Shown: in pieces, positions 19,101-26,937 of the stretch | How positions within the stretch are numbered: the stretch's first letter is position 1 | Layout of the letters: every line of letters begins with the position of its first letter | From: Clostridia bacterium | Lineage (GTDB): Bacteria; Bacillota; Clostridia; Christensenellales; DTU072 | Direction of reading: 5' to 3' | Assembly: GCA_017403145.1 (NCBI GenBank) | Contig: JAFQOO010000005.1 | Span: forward strand, 295,141 to 359,140 | DNA: 64,000 bases | Notes under the pieces: model-generated | Told to the model about the DNA's origin: nothing | The model's input: the letters and a program-made list of their open reading frames with translations, nothing else | The model's database searches: none | Made by a program: the position numbers and the translations under genes

Positions 19101-19747
19101 TTAACCTTGCAAGCATCACTTGCCTCTTTTTCTAGCGGTCCAAGAGAAGAACCAACTTCTTGTAAAATATCATTGATACGCGACATATCCAAACGTGCGC
19201 GCTCAAGTTTACGTTCAGTTTCAACTTTTCTTGCTTTTTGTCTACTTATACCCGCTGCTTCTTCGAATATCTTTCTTCTTCCTTCTGGGCTATTCGAAAG
19301 GATTTCGTCAATTTTACCTTGACCAATGATACTATAACCCTCTCTACCTATACCGGTATCGCGGAACAAATCGATAATATCCTTATGCCTACAACGTTCT
19401 CTATTTATAAAGTATTCACCCTCACCACCACGAACAAGTTTACGCGTGATAACGACTTCGTCGAAATCAACGTTATAGCGTCTATCTTCGTTATCAAGAT
19501 AAAGGCTTACTTCGCAATATGAAAGTGAAAGACGATTGGTGGTTCCGTTAAAAATCAAGTCCGGCATTTTTGTTACACGAAGAGTTTTGGGTGCTTGCTC
19601 ACCAAGAACCCATCTTACTGCGTCGATAACGTTTGATTTACCACACCCGTTTGGTCCAACTATACCCGTAACGTTCGATTCAAAAGGTATTTCGGTCTTA
19701 TCGGCAAATGATTTAAAACCGTGTAGTTCGATTTTCTTTAAATTCAA
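16118..19747 (-). CDS. smc: Chromosome segregation ATPase SMC
   Basis: Condensin subunit that organises and segregates the chromosome. The 1209-aa protein has the N-terminal Walker A GPNGCGKS (31-38), two long coiled coils flanking a hinge at roughly 500-660 with Gly-rich sequence (LTGGGAGNKKS), and a C-terminal LSGGERALTA signature followed by the ILDEIEAALD Walker B. The start codon is TTG at 19747, eight bases after AGGAG; there is no upstream in-frame ATG. scpA and scpB are not in the window. Confidence 0.98.
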   Translation of the reverse strand: MNLKKIELHGFKSFADKTEIPFESNVTGIVGPNGCGKSNVIDAVRWVLGEQAPKTLRVTKMPDLIFNGTTNRLSLSYCEVSLYLDNEDRRYNVDFDEVVITRKLVRGGEGEYFINRERCRHKDIIDLFRDTGIGREGYSIIGQGKIDEILSNSPEGRRKIFEEAAGISRQKARKVETERKLERARLDMSRINDILQEVGSSLGPLEKEASDACKVKALREKLKYLEVAYFLHQCDNSADTRERIRNRLSKINSELTEQTNELDRLNRDYNVTMVGIENGTKFSNMLRDQITDLMVAAEKALGEGRALGKDIEYAKQDNEAIAEARKINKIKLEEKAKLIEDKFNLSVEKGNELSLKEIESEELNKEYTKLSYSVEQQEKAIDASNEMFVDRLSKSAEIDKDVAALELERKLLLDGLSTNKEEYEDKKALSTKVEKIKEQFVREKELLEKEKNEKLEELGLANTNKINADNELKEIQQKKIAIQTRIQNLEFKKNLIEENLNNYNDYEDSIQNLMSYAKNHPDVEEKIVATVAEIITVPKDLQLAIEIALGRSIQNIITKNEYDASDLMKVLRNNNLGRATFLPMTTMKYNDLSREQARALEEDGVIGVASELIRYDSMYNNIISNLLGKTVIVEDQDVALRISRKYGYSFRTITLEGDVYSPSGALTGGGAGNKKSRILSREAEKEDIIKKLRLTKKDLELISADIEDRENECKELASAVSVISSRIAKLDIEITKIEGDISKCDRELDFYQSEMNKLFAGNEGSATRLEEIEKLLKEADKNKEFISSDKTSTDDYITELKNKYYEDKQLRESLNRQVTAVMMEVTALKNEIDSISKDIAGLKAECKVLEQELLDFDVREKFNKGRLERLNKELEKIVSNSKEQNEINELKAKLVELDAEKDKMNELVKELDQKRIEQNDIVNKTKEKLIREEANLEMVDTQIAAMSQRMEENYGYDLDKAKAYFVTVDPIQIDVEFVPEKANADINSIRRKIERVGPINELAEEKFREESERFEDLNKQFNDVQKAEQDLIQIINELTAEMVEKFTASFNVINENFNEVFKELFGGGRAKMELEKGVNVLEAGIEIMAEPPGKKLSNLAPLSGGERALTAIAILFAIIKLNPMPFSILDEIEAALDETNARLFAQYLNKFSKHTQFIVVTHRKPTMQLCNTLFGVTMQEKGVSKTVRVKLEEAEKHAEIKKNKDEQPK

Positions 19748-19763
19748 AATTATTACTCCTTAC

Positions 19764-19784
19764 GTGCGCACGCGCACTATTATA
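19764..19784 (-). promoter_or_regulatory. smc promoter -10 with GC-rich inverted repeat at the start site
   Basis: The minus strand has TATAAT (19779-19784) with only a weak -35. Directly downstream lies the inverted repeat GTGCGC-AC-GCGCAC (19764-19777), covering about -5 to +9 and ending just before the ribosome-binding site. It is GC-rich in otherwise AT-rich leader sequence, which suggests an operator or 5' hairpin. Confidence 0.5.
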
Positions 19785-19807
19785 ACTTATAGTATAAATT
19801 AAGTAAT

Positions 19808-19846
19808 TAAAAAAAGCAACCCATATTTTCTTTTTGGATTGCTTTT
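19808..19846 (-). terminator. Intrinsic terminator of rnc
   Basis: On the minus strand AAAAGCAATCC and GGGTTGCTTTT pair (one G-T wobble) around a 13-base loop and run into a T-tract. It separates the rpmF-plsX-rnc unit from smc. Confidence 0.85.
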
Positions 19847-19868
19847 AATTTTTAGATTTGTACACGTA

Positions 19869-20558
19869 CTATTTTATTCTTAACATATCGAGAGTGCGTT
19901 TTGAGGCTTGCTGTTCTGCTTTCTTTTTAGAAGCACCCTCTCCATTACCAAAATATTGATTATTTATTTTAACCTTCGCTTCAAAACCACAATTAACGTT
20001 TTCCGCTAAAGGTCTAACGATAAACTCAACTTTCATATTAGAATGTTTCGCGGCATACTCTAACAATTTTGATTTATAATCAGTAATTTCATTTTTAAGA
20101 TAATCTAAATTCAAGTTTTTACCCAAATGTCTATAAACAAATTTTTCACATTCTTTGTAATCACCCGAATCTATCATAATTGCACCAATTATAGATTCAA
20201 ATATATCTTCTTTAACGTTTGAACTATTTAAAATTTCCTCTTCTATAGAACCTTGTGCAGTACGCACGTATTTTATAAGCCCCATATCACCCATCACTGA
20301 AGACAAAGCCTTTCCCGAAACAATTTTAGCTTTAGTTTTTGTTAAAAAACCTTCGTCTTCGTTAGGATAACGCTCAAAAAGAAATGATGAAACTATAAAG
20401 CCCAATATACTATCCCCAAGAAATTCCAAACGTTGATAGCTAAGGTCGGCATTTTCATTTGCATATGAACTATGCGTCAAAGCTTCCAATAATAATCTCT
20501 TATCGGTAAATTCATAACCAATTATTTTTTCAATACTTTGAAAATCGATATTATTCAT
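19869..20558 (-). CDS. rnc: Ribonuclease III
   Basis: Double-strand-specific endonuclease for rRNA and sRNA processing, including SRP RNA maturation in Bacillus. The 229-aa protein has the RNase III signature RLEFLGDSIL at 43-52 and the catalytic acidic region near DIFESIIGAI. A C-terminal dsRNA-binding domain ends in the GEGASKKKAEQQAS motif. It overlaps plsX by 8 bp; fabD, fabG and acpP, which separate the two in Bacillus, are absent here. Confidence 0.97.
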   Translation of the reverse strand: MNNIDFQSIEKIIGYEFTDKRLLLEALTHSSYANENADLSYQRLEFLGDSILGFIVSSFLFERYPNEDEGFLTKTKAKIVSGKALSSVMGDMGLIKYVRTAQGSIEEEILNSSNVKEDIFESIIGAIMIDSGDYKECEKFVYRHLGKNLNLDYLKNEITDYKSKLLEYAAKHSNMKVEFIVRPLAENVNCGFEAKVKINNQYFGNGEGASKKKAEQQASKRTLDMLRIK

Positions 20559-21573
20559 TGTCCACCTTATCGTCTAGTGTCAAAGCCTTCGTTACTTCAT
20601 CAATTATACCTCTATTATGCAAAGTAACTGCTTGTAAAATTGCAGCACATATAGATTTCGCTTTGGAGCTACCATGTGCTTTTATAACTATTTTTTGAAG
20701 TCCAACTAAAACTGCTCCACCATAGTCGTTGTAATCCAACGTCTTTTTAACTTTCTTAAACACCGGTTTCATTAGAAGGTATCCTATTTTTGCTCTTAGT
20801 CCACCTTCCATAATAGCGTTCTTTAAAATTGTCATAAATGCTAGTGCTGTTCCTTCACAGCCTTTAAGAGCAATATTACCACTAAAACCATCAGCAACAA
20901 CCACGTCGTAATCACCGGAAAGTATTTCTCTGGCTTCCATATTTCCAACAAAATTCAAGCCTTTTTCCGCCTTGAGTAAAGGGAAAGTTTCTGTATTTAA
21001 TTGGTTGCCCTTTTTATCTTCTGTTCCATTGGATAGTAAACCTATTCTTGGGTTTTGGATACCCATATATGATGTTGCCATAGCTCTACCAAAGTGCGCA
21101 AATTGAACGAGCATTTGGGGTTTACATTCTGCATTAGCACCACAATCAACTAGAGTAACGAATCCGCCTTTAACCGTAGGAAGCAATGGTGCTAAGGCTG
21201 CCCTAGTTACTCCTTTTATACGTTTTACAAGTAGCATTCCTCCTGTAAGAACTGCTCCTGATGAACCGGCAGATATCAATGCAACGCATTCTTCATCACT
21301 AGTGAGAGTTTTGAAGGATACAACAAGTGAGCTATCTTTTTTTCTTCTTATAGCTTCTGTTGGAACGTCGTCGTTTGTTATAACGTCGCGGGCATCGATA
21401 ATCTCTACCCTATCCCCGCTATATTCGTATTTAGTTAGCAATGCTTTTATTTCTTCTTGCTTGCCTACCAATACAAGTTTGAAACCATCGTTTTCCTTTA
21501 AAGCTTGAACTGCACCTTTAACAATTTCTTCGGGGGCATTATCTCCGCCAAAAACGTCTAATACTATTTTCAT
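20551..21573 (-). CDS. plsX: Phosphate acyltransferase PlsX
   Basis: Makes acyl-phosphate from acyl-ACP for phosphatidic acid synthesis. The family N-terminus MKIVLDVFGGDNAPEEIV begins at the ATG at 21573 (340 aa), six bases after GGAG. An in-frame TTG seven codons upstream would place that ribosome-binding site in the coding region, so I reject it. Motifs GSSGAVLTGGMLL and VADGFSGNIALK are visible. It sits between rpmF and rnc. Confidence 0.96.
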   Translation of the reverse strand: MKIVLDVFGGDNAPEEIVKGAVQALKENDGFKLVLVGKQEEIKALLTKYEYSGDRVEIIDARDVITNDDVPTEAIRRKKDSSLVVSFKTLTSDEECVALISAGSSGAVLTGGMLLVKRIKGVTRAALAPLLPTVKGGFVTLVDCGANAECKPQMLVQFAHFGRAMATSYMGIQNPRIGLLSNGTEDKKGNQLNTETFPLLKAEKGLNFVGNMEAREILSGDYDVVVADGFSGNIALKGCEGTALAFMTILKNAIMEGGLRAKIGYLLMKPVFKKVKKTLDYNDYGGAVLVGLQKIVIKAHGSSKAKSICAAILQAVTLHNRGIIDEVTKALTLDDKVDNE

Positions 21574-21591
21574 AAAATCTCCTATAAAAAT

Positions 21592-21620
21592 CAATAAAGG
21601 AAGCTTGGCTTCCTTTATTG
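21592..21620 (-). terminator. Strong hairpin between rpmF and plsX
   Basis: CAATAAAGGAAGC and GCTTCCTTTATTG form a perfect 13-bp stem with a 3-base loop, followed on the minus strand by ATTTTTA. It can act as a partial terminator that makes rpmF mRNA more abundant than plsX-rnc mRNA. Confidence 0.75.
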
Positions 21621-21633
21621 TTAGATATTTGAA

Positions 21634-21825
21634 TTAGTTATCTTTCTTTTCTTTCTTAACGACTACTTGCTTGCCGTTATAGTATCCACACTCAGGGCAA
21701 ACCTTGTGGCCTTCGATAAGCTCGTGGCATTGGGGGCATTCAACAAGATTAGGAGCGGATAGTTTCCACTGTGCATATCTAGTATTGGTTCTTTGCTTTG
21801 AAACTTTTCTCTTCGGAACTGCCAT
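21634..21825 (-). CDS. rpmF: 50S ribosomal protein L32 (bL32)
   Basis: 63-aa ribosomal protein with an intact zinc ribbon (CPQC at about 35-38, CPEC about ten residues later). The N-terminus MAVPKRKVSKQRTNTRYAQW is canonical. It has its own consensus promoter. The DUF177/YceD gene that usually precedes rpmF is absent; ackA is upstream instead. Confidence 0.98.
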   Translation of the reverse strand: MAVPKRKVSKQRTNTRYAQWKLSAPNLVECPQCHELIEGHKVCPECGYYNGKQVVVKKEKKDN

Positions 21826-21866
21826 ATTAGACCTCCTCGTTAATTTTATCTTAAACTCGCTAGATT

Positions 21867-21895
21867 ATTATATCTAATCGAAACTCTTATGTCAA
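21867..21895 (-). promoter_or_regulatory. Perfect consensus promoter of rpmF-plsX-rnc
   Basis: On the minus strand TTGACA (21890-21895), a 17-base spacer and TATAAT (21867-21872) match the sigma-A consensus exactly. The predicted start is near 21860, about 35 bases before the rpmF ATG, which has GAGGAGGT. Confidence 0.9.
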
Positions 21896-21930
21896 ACTTT
21901 TTTGGCTACTTTTTATATGAAATAATTATA

Positions 21931-23130
21931 TTATTTACTTTCAGCAAGTGCTTTAGCATCACGAGCAATAACCAATTCTTCGTTTGTGGGGATTATAACA
22001 ACTTTAACTGCACTATCTTCGGTATGAAGTTCTTGGAAGCAACCTCTTTCGCAAGTCGCGCTCTTTTCAAAATCGAACTTAACTCCAAATACTTCTAAAC
22101 CTTTCATAATAAGTTCACGTGCTTCTGCTGAATTCTCACCTATACCACCGGTGAACACTATGCAATCTAGTCCACCCATTGCAGCAACGTAGCTACCAAT
22201 GTACTTACGAATTCTATAAGCAAACATATTGAATGCTAGTTGAGCTCTCTTGTCGCCTTTTTCAGCAAGCTTAGATAAATCACGACAATCACTAAAGCCT
22301 GCGATACCTTTAAATCCGCAATCCTTATTTAGGTAGTTAACTATTTGAGCAGCGGTCATACCTTTTTGCTCTGCTAGGAAAGTAACAGCAGCGGCATCAA
22401 TATCGCCACTTCTAGTACCCATAACCATACCTTCCAAGGGAGTAAGACCCATACTGGTATCAACACACTTTCCATTTACAACTGCGGAAATAGATGAACC
22501 ATTACCCAAGTGGCAAGTGATAATTTTGCTTTCCTTTTTGCCTAAATATTTGATAGCTTCGCCGGAAACAAACTTATGAGAGGTTCCGTGGAAACCATAT
22601 TTACGAACCTTATATTGCTTATAATCTTCATACTTAATAGCATACATATAAGCATAGTCGGGCATTGAAGAATGGAATTCGGTATCAAATACTGCAACGT
22701 TAATTTTTTCGGGCATCAAAGCCATACAGCTACGTATGCAACCTAGGTTTGCAGGCATATGTAGAGGTCCTAAAACGGTATTTCTATCGCATATTTCCAA
22801 CACTTCGGGAGTTACTATAACGCTTGATTTAAAGTCCTCTCCTCCGTGAAGAACGCGGTGTCCAATAGCACCTATTTCATCCATAGAAGAAATGATGCCC
22901 TTTTCGCTATCGGTTAGAGCTTTCATAACCAAAGTAAAAGCCTCAGTATGGTCGGCAATAATTTGTTCTACAACGATAACCTTATCTTTGCTAGCTTCTT
23001 GCTTTAGCTTACCAACTAGACCGGTACCAATTTTTTCAACGATACCTTTACCCATTGTCATTTCGTTATCCATATCGATAACTTGGTATTTTAGGGATGA
23101 ACTACCTGCATTTAATACTAAAACTTTCAT
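21931..23130 (-). CDS. ackA: Acetate kinase
   Basis: Converts acetyl phosphate and ADP to acetate and ATP, the substrate-level phosphorylation step of acetate fermentation. The 399-aa protein has the N-terminal LNAGSSSLKYQ motif, GHRVLHGGE, DTEFHSSMPDYAYMY and GFHGTSHKFV. It follows pta by nine bases; the pair forms the complete acetyl-CoA to acetate route. Confidence 0.98.
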   Translation of the reverse strand: MKVLVLNAGSSSLKYQVIDMDNEMTMGKGIVEKIGTGLVGKLKQEASKDKVIVVEQIIADHTEAFTLVMKALTDSEKGIISSMDEIGAIGHRVLHGGEDFKSSVIVTPEVLEICDRNTVLGPLHMPANLGCIRSCMALMPEKINVAVFDTEFHSSMPDYAYMYAIKYEDYKQYKVRKYGFHGTSHKFVSGEAIKYLGKKESKIITCHLGNGSSISAVVNGKCVDTSMGLTPLEGMVMGTRSGDIDAAAVTFLAEQKGMTAAQIVNYLNKDCGFKGIAGFSDCRDLSKLAEKGDKRAQLAFNMFAYRIRKYIGSYVAAMGGLDCIVFTGGIGENSAEARELIMKGLEVFGVKFDFEKSATCERGCFQELHTEDSAVKVVIIPTNEELVIARDAKALAESK

Positions 23131-23139
23131 ATTTTCCTC

Positions 23140-24129
23140 CTATTGTAGAGCAGTAATTGCTACAACGCCAACAACGTCGGTTACAGAGCAACCTCTGGAA
23201 AGGTCGTTAACGGGAAGAGCTAGACCTTGACAGATAGGTCCAATAGCTTCCATTCCGCCAAAACGTTGAGCAATTTTGTATCCAATATTTCCTGATTGTA
23301 GGTCGGGGAACACTAAAACGTTTGCATGACCTGCGACCTTAGAACCGGGAGCCTTGAGTTCACCGACTTTGGGAACGATAGCAGCATCTAGTTGAAGTTC
23401 GCCGTCAAGTTCGAAATCAAGTTCTTTTTCTTTAAGCATAGCAGTTGCTTGTTGAACTTTATCAACGTTGGGGTGAGATGCGCTTCCTTTGGTAGAGAAG
23501 CTTAACATTGCTACTTTAGGTTCTGCAATATTGGCTATTTTTCTTGCACTTGCAGCAGATGCTAGTGCGATATCAACCAATTGTTCTGCGGTGGGGTCAG
23601 GTAGTACAGCACAATCACCAAATACCATAACTCCGTTTTCACCATAAGGAGAACCTTCGGGAAGTCCCATTACGAAACAGCCGGAAACAGTTTTAATTCC
23701 GGGTTTGGTCTTGATAATTTGGAGAGCAGGACGCAATACGTCGCCGGTAGAATTGATTGCACCTGCAACCATACCGTCTGCATCGCCACTCTTAACCATC
23801 AAACATCCATAGAATAAAGGATTTGTTGCAAGTTGAAGAGCTTTTTCTTCGGTCATTCCCTTTGCTTTACGTAGTTCATAAAGAAGGTTTGCATATTCCT
23901 TAATCTTATCTGACGTTTTGGGGTTTACGATATTAACGCCATCGAGAGCTCCTTCTTCTACTTTAGAAAGAATAACGTCTTTGTCGCCTAGAAGAGTGAT
24001 ATTTGCGATACCTTGTTGTTTAACGATTGCTGCAGCATTGATGATACGACTTTCTTCGCCTTCTGCCAAAACGATATGCTTATTAGCAGCCTTAGCACGA
24101 GCGATAATAGTATCCATTAACTTCGACAT
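23140..24129 (-). CDS. pta: Phosphate acetyltransferase
   Basis: Interconverts acetyl-CoA and acetyl phosphate. The 329-aa short (PTA_PTB domain only) form starts at the ATG at 24129 with GGAGG just upstream; an in-frame TTG four codons earlier overlaps that ribosome-binding site and is rejected. Family motifs include [25 protein letters not shown] (only partly quoted here: [11 protein letters not shown]) and the C-terminal [12 protein letters not shown]. It is divergent from tmcAL. Confidence 0.97.
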   Translation of the reverse strand: MSKLMDTIIARAKAANKHIVLAEGEESRIINAAAIVKQQGIANITLLGDKDVILSKVEEGALDGVNIVNPKTSDKIKEYANLLYELRKAKGMTEEKALQLATNPLFYGCLMVKSGDADGMVAGAINSTGDVLRPALQIIKTKPGIKTVSGCFVMGLPEGSPYGENGVMVFGDCAVLPDPTAEQLVDIALASAASARKIANIAEPKVAMLSFSTKGSASHPNVDKVQQATAMLKEKELDFELDGELQLDAAIVPKVGELKAPGSKVAGHANVLVFPDLQSGNIGYKIAQRFGGMEAIGPICQGLALPVNDLSRGCSVTDVVGVVAITALQ

Positions 24130-24157
24130 ATTTGCCTCCAAAAAAAGTTTTGTTTAT

Positions 24158-24187
24158 TTGACGGAATGCTATATAAAGTAATATAAT
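24158..24187 (+). promoter_or_regulatory. Promoter of tmcAL
   Basis: TTGACG (24158-24163), an 18-base spacer and TATAAT (24182-24187) lie about 95 bases upstream of the tmcAL ATG, which has CAGGAG. The pta promoter must lie in the same 150-base divergent region; TTGATT at about 24240 on the minus strand is a candidate -35, without a clear -10. Confidence 0.65.
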
Positions 24188-24281
24188 ATATATAGTCCTA
24201 TAGTATATTACTACGAAATTAGGTTAAAATCAAGCAGATTTAAAAAAAACCTATTAAGACTTAATCAGGAGATTCGTTTTA

Positions 24282-25475
24282 ATGAAAATTACCGCTATTA
24301 TATGTGAATATAACCCTTTGACAAACGGACACGCCGAACACCTCAAACGAGCTAAAGAAGAAACGGGTGCCGATACAATTTTGTGTGTTATGAGTGGTAG
24401 TTTCACTCAACGTGGTGATGCGGCAATAGCCGACAAATATATGAGGGCTGAGCAAGCAATTTACGCCGGTGCAGATATTGTAGTCGAACTACCAACTATT
24501 TATGCTATTTCCCCTGCCGATAATTTTGCTTATGGCGCAATCAAAACCATTTCTGCATTCCCCGACGTACATTATTTGAGCTTTGGTAGTGAATGTGGCG
24601 ATGCCGATTTAATCTATAAACTAGCCAAGCTTTTAGCTGAAGAACCCGAAGAGCTAAGTTCATACATTAAAAAGCATTTAGATATGGGAATAGTATTCCC
24701 TAAAGCACGAGCGTTGGCAGTAAACGATTACGTTGAAGCTCACGAAGAATACAAAGGCATCGAAAATCTTCTTGAAAGCCCTAACAACATTCTTGGAATA
24801 TCCTATGCAATTGCGATTATTAAAGCCGGTTTGGATATAAAACTCCATACAATTAAACGTGAAGGTGGAGATTTTGATTCAACCGATATAACCGCACCAC
24901 TTCCCTCCTCTTCTGCTGTTAGAAATGCTTTTGCTAAGGGCGATTTAAATAGTATAAAGAATGCTGTTCCCGAAAGCGTAATGGGAATGCTATCTATAAT
25001 AAAGCCTCAAAGAGATGCTCTTGGTGATATGACTTTATTTAAAATCAAAAGTATTTCCGGTTATGAGCTAGAAAAATATTACGACGTAACCGGTGGCGTA
25101 CACAACAGGTTAAAAATAGCCGCACAAAATGCAAGCACGATAGAAGAAATGTTAGAGTCCGCCAAAACAAAAGCTTACACTATGGCTAGACTTAAAAGAA
25201 TTTGTTTATACGCATTGTTTGATATAACAAAAGAAAATTATGCAGAGTGTGTTAAATGCCCGCCCTACGTTCAAATTTTAGCCCTTCGTTCAACTAGAAA
25301 GGATATCTTATCCGCACTTTCTATGGGATGCAAAAACGTTCTTACCAGATATAGCGACGTAAATAAAGTTGATAAATCTTTACGTTATATGATTAAATTA
25401 GACTTTACCGCTCAAGGCACGTTAGATATAATCAATCGTAATAACGTATATAACAAAAAGATGCTTCTAATTTAG
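24282..25475 (+). CDS. tmcAL: tRNA(Met) cytidine acetate ligase TmcAL (YlbM)
   Basis: TmcAL activates acetate with ATP and acetylates C34 of elongator tRNA-Met (ac4C). The 397-aa protein has the nucleotidyltransferase-like N-terminus IICEYNPLTNGHAEHL with its HxGH-like motif and the family block VMSGSFTQRGDAAIADKY. In Bacillus, ylbM lies between ylbJ and rpmF, and here it is again between ylbJ and rpmF, but inverted and facing away from pta-ackA, which make and use acetate. Confidence 0.95.
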   Translation: MKITAIICEYNPLTNGHAEHLKRAKEETGADTILCVMSGSFTQRGDAAIADKYMRAEQAIYAGADIVVELPTIYAISPADNFAYGAIKTISAFPDVHYLSFGSECGDADLIYKLAKLLAEEPEELSSYIKKHLDMGIVFPKARALAVNDYVEAHEEYKGIENLLESPNNILGISYAIAIIKAGLDIKLHTIKREGGDFDSTDITAPLPSSSAVRNAFAKGDLNSIKNAVPESVMGMLSIIKPQRDALGDMTLFKIKSISGYELEKYYDVTGGVHNRLKIAAQNASTIEEMLESAKTKAYTMARLKRICLYALFDITKENYAECVKCPPYVQILALRSTRKDILSALSMGCKNVLTRYSDVNKVDKSLRYMIKLDFTAQGTLDIINRNNVYNKKMLLI

Positions 25476-25490
25476 TACGCGTACTAAATT
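25469..25490. repeat. Perfect 22-bp palindrome between convergent tmcAL and ylbJ
   Basis: AATTTAGTACG followed by its exact reverse complement spans the tmcAL stop codon and reaches the ylbJ stop codon. There is no U-tract on either side, so it is not a standard intrinsic terminator, but it could end both transcripts as a hairpin or be a protein-binding site. Confidence 0.75.
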
Positions 25491-26445
25491 AATATAGTAT
25501 AAGTACTAATAACGTCGAAAGGACGTAACTTATTATAGCTTGCGAGGTTTTAGTTAATAGATAATATTTAGTAGATATACCTATGGTTCGTAAAAAAGAC
25601 ATTGATTGAACCATAACCGAAATTCCACCAAAAGATATAATCGTCGATATAGGCACGATTATATCTTTTATTTTATTGGACGATGCTATATCGTATATAC
25701 CTTTTGTTATTTCTATTAAACCAATGCTTATACCTTTTGAAACACCTTTGTCTAGCCCTAAAATAGACAACGTATTAGCAAATATGTCGATTACATTTAA
25801 ATCATTTAGCGCAACGATTAGTACGTTAAGGAAAACTATACTAGAAGCAACTTGTAAAATCGCTTGAATAGATGAGGTAATTGCATCATTAAAAAAATCT
25901 GCATTTTCATTTATTGGTAAAGACACCCCTAATCGAGCATAAGTTTGCCCTCTATACAATATACCATTTAAGATGGCACTAAGGAAATGTGATACTAGTA
26001 TTACTACTCCCGCATTATAATCTCCTAACAAATTTACTCCTATTGTTCCGATAATAAAAAGCGGTCCTGATGTAGAAGTAAACGAGATGATTTTTTTTGC
26101 TTCATCTTGTGAAATGGTTCCATTTTTCACAAAGTCGGCAACCAATTTTGCACCAATTGGATACCCAGAAAGTATACTTAACACAAATACGTAGCCACCT
26201 ATCCCCGAACAATCATATAACAATTTAATCGGTCTTTTCAATAGCTTTACGAACATATTCCCTAGTCCCAAAATAGTCAATATTCTAGTAATAATAAAGA
26301 AAGGAAACATTGTTGGAAACACTTTTGTAATGAACATTTTGAGTGCTTCTATTGTTGCTAACATATATTGACTTGGATTTATAATAAACAACACCAACGT
26401 TATAGCAAAAATTGTAATATAAAAAAATCTACTGCTTTTTTTCAC
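25489..26445 (-). CDS. ylbJ: Sporulation integral membrane protein YlbJ-like
   Basis: A 318-aa protein with about eight membrane spans and the nucleoside-recognition/Gate pattern of YlbJ (LSGYPIGAKLVADFVKNG; SFTSTSGPLFIIGTIG). In Bacillus YlbJ is a sigma-E-dependent membrane protein needed for heat-resistant spores. It lies downstream of the coaD module, as in Bacillus ylbH-ylbI-ylbJ. The start codon is GTG with no visible ribosome-binding site; a CATATAAT box ends five bases before it. Length and synteny support the family. Confidence 0.88.
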   Translation of the reverse strand: MKKSSRFFYITIFAITLVLFIINPSQYMLATIEALKMFITKVFPTMFPFFIITRILTILGLGNMFVKLLKRPIKLLYDCSGIGGYVFVLSILSGYPIGAKLVADFVKNGTISQDEAKKIISFTSTSGPLFIIGTIGVNLLGDYNAGVVILVSHFLSAILNGILYRGQTYARLGVSLPINENADFFNDAITSSIQAILQVASSIVFLNVLIVALNDLNVIDIFANTLSILGLDKGVSKGISIGLIEITKGIYDIASSNKIKDIIVPISTIISFGGISVMVQSMSFLRTIGISTKYYLLTKTSQAIISYVLSTLLVLILY

Positions 26446-26450
26446 AGTAG

Positions 26451-26475
26451 ATTATATGTAATAATTCAATTATTA
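26451..26475 (-). promoter_or_regulatory. Possible sigma-E-like -10 and AT-rich palindrome upstream of ylbJ
   Basis: On the minus strand CATATAAT (26451-26458) resembles the sigma-E -10 consensus and ends five bases before the GTG start. A 17-bp AT palindrome (26459-26475) lies directly upstream. No convincing -35 is visible, so this is tentative. Confidence 0.35.
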
Positions 26476-26487
26476 TTTAGGTCAAAA

Positions 26488-26934
26488 CTATTTTTTATCA
26501 AAAGATGCTTTTGCCTTTGATATTATATTTAAGCTTTCTGACAATGCGGCTTCTGCATCAGATAAAAGAGCTTGTAAATCTTCGTTCACGTTCTCTCTTA
26601 AACGAGTTGAAAAATCTTGAGCTTGTGCCCTAATTGCTTGCGCTTCTTTTTGCGCTTGCTCAATTATAGTATGATTAGCAAGCATTTCGTTTGCCCTTTG
26701 TGTAGCATCGTTTATTATGCCTTTAGCACGAAGAGTTTCCTCTTGGTATCTTTTATCGCTATTACGTACGATTGCTTTTGCTTCTCTAACTACCTCGGGG
26801 AGAGATGAACGAATCTTATCTACTAAATCATAAATGACGTCGGAATCAACGGTAACACCCGAGCCGAACAAAGATTTCTTTCCGTTCTTAAGTTCTTCTT
26901 CAATTTGGAATAATAAATCTTCTATATCGTACAT
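26488..26934 (-). CDS. Coiled-coil protein, DivIVA/ATPase-subunit-like, of unknown role
   Basis: The 148-aa protein is mostly helical, with a charged coiled coil from about residue 45 to 135 (Ala/Gln/Glu-rich heptads) and no membrane segment. Similar proteins are often annotated in Clostridia as ATPase or V-type ATPase subunit H-like and are found next to coaD/ylbJ, but I do not recognise a tested function. It starts three bases after the rsmD-coaD stop and precedes ylbJ, so a role in envelope, division or sporulation is a guess from context. Confidence 0.7.
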   Translation of the reverse strand: MYDIEDLLFQIEEELKNGKKSLFGSGVTVDSDVIYDLVDKIRSSLPEVVREAKAIVRNSDKRYQEETLRAKGIINDATQRANEMLANHTIIEQAQKEAQAIRAQAQDFSTRLRENVNEDLQALLSDAEAALSESLNIISKAKASFDKK

Positions 26935-26937
26935 ATT

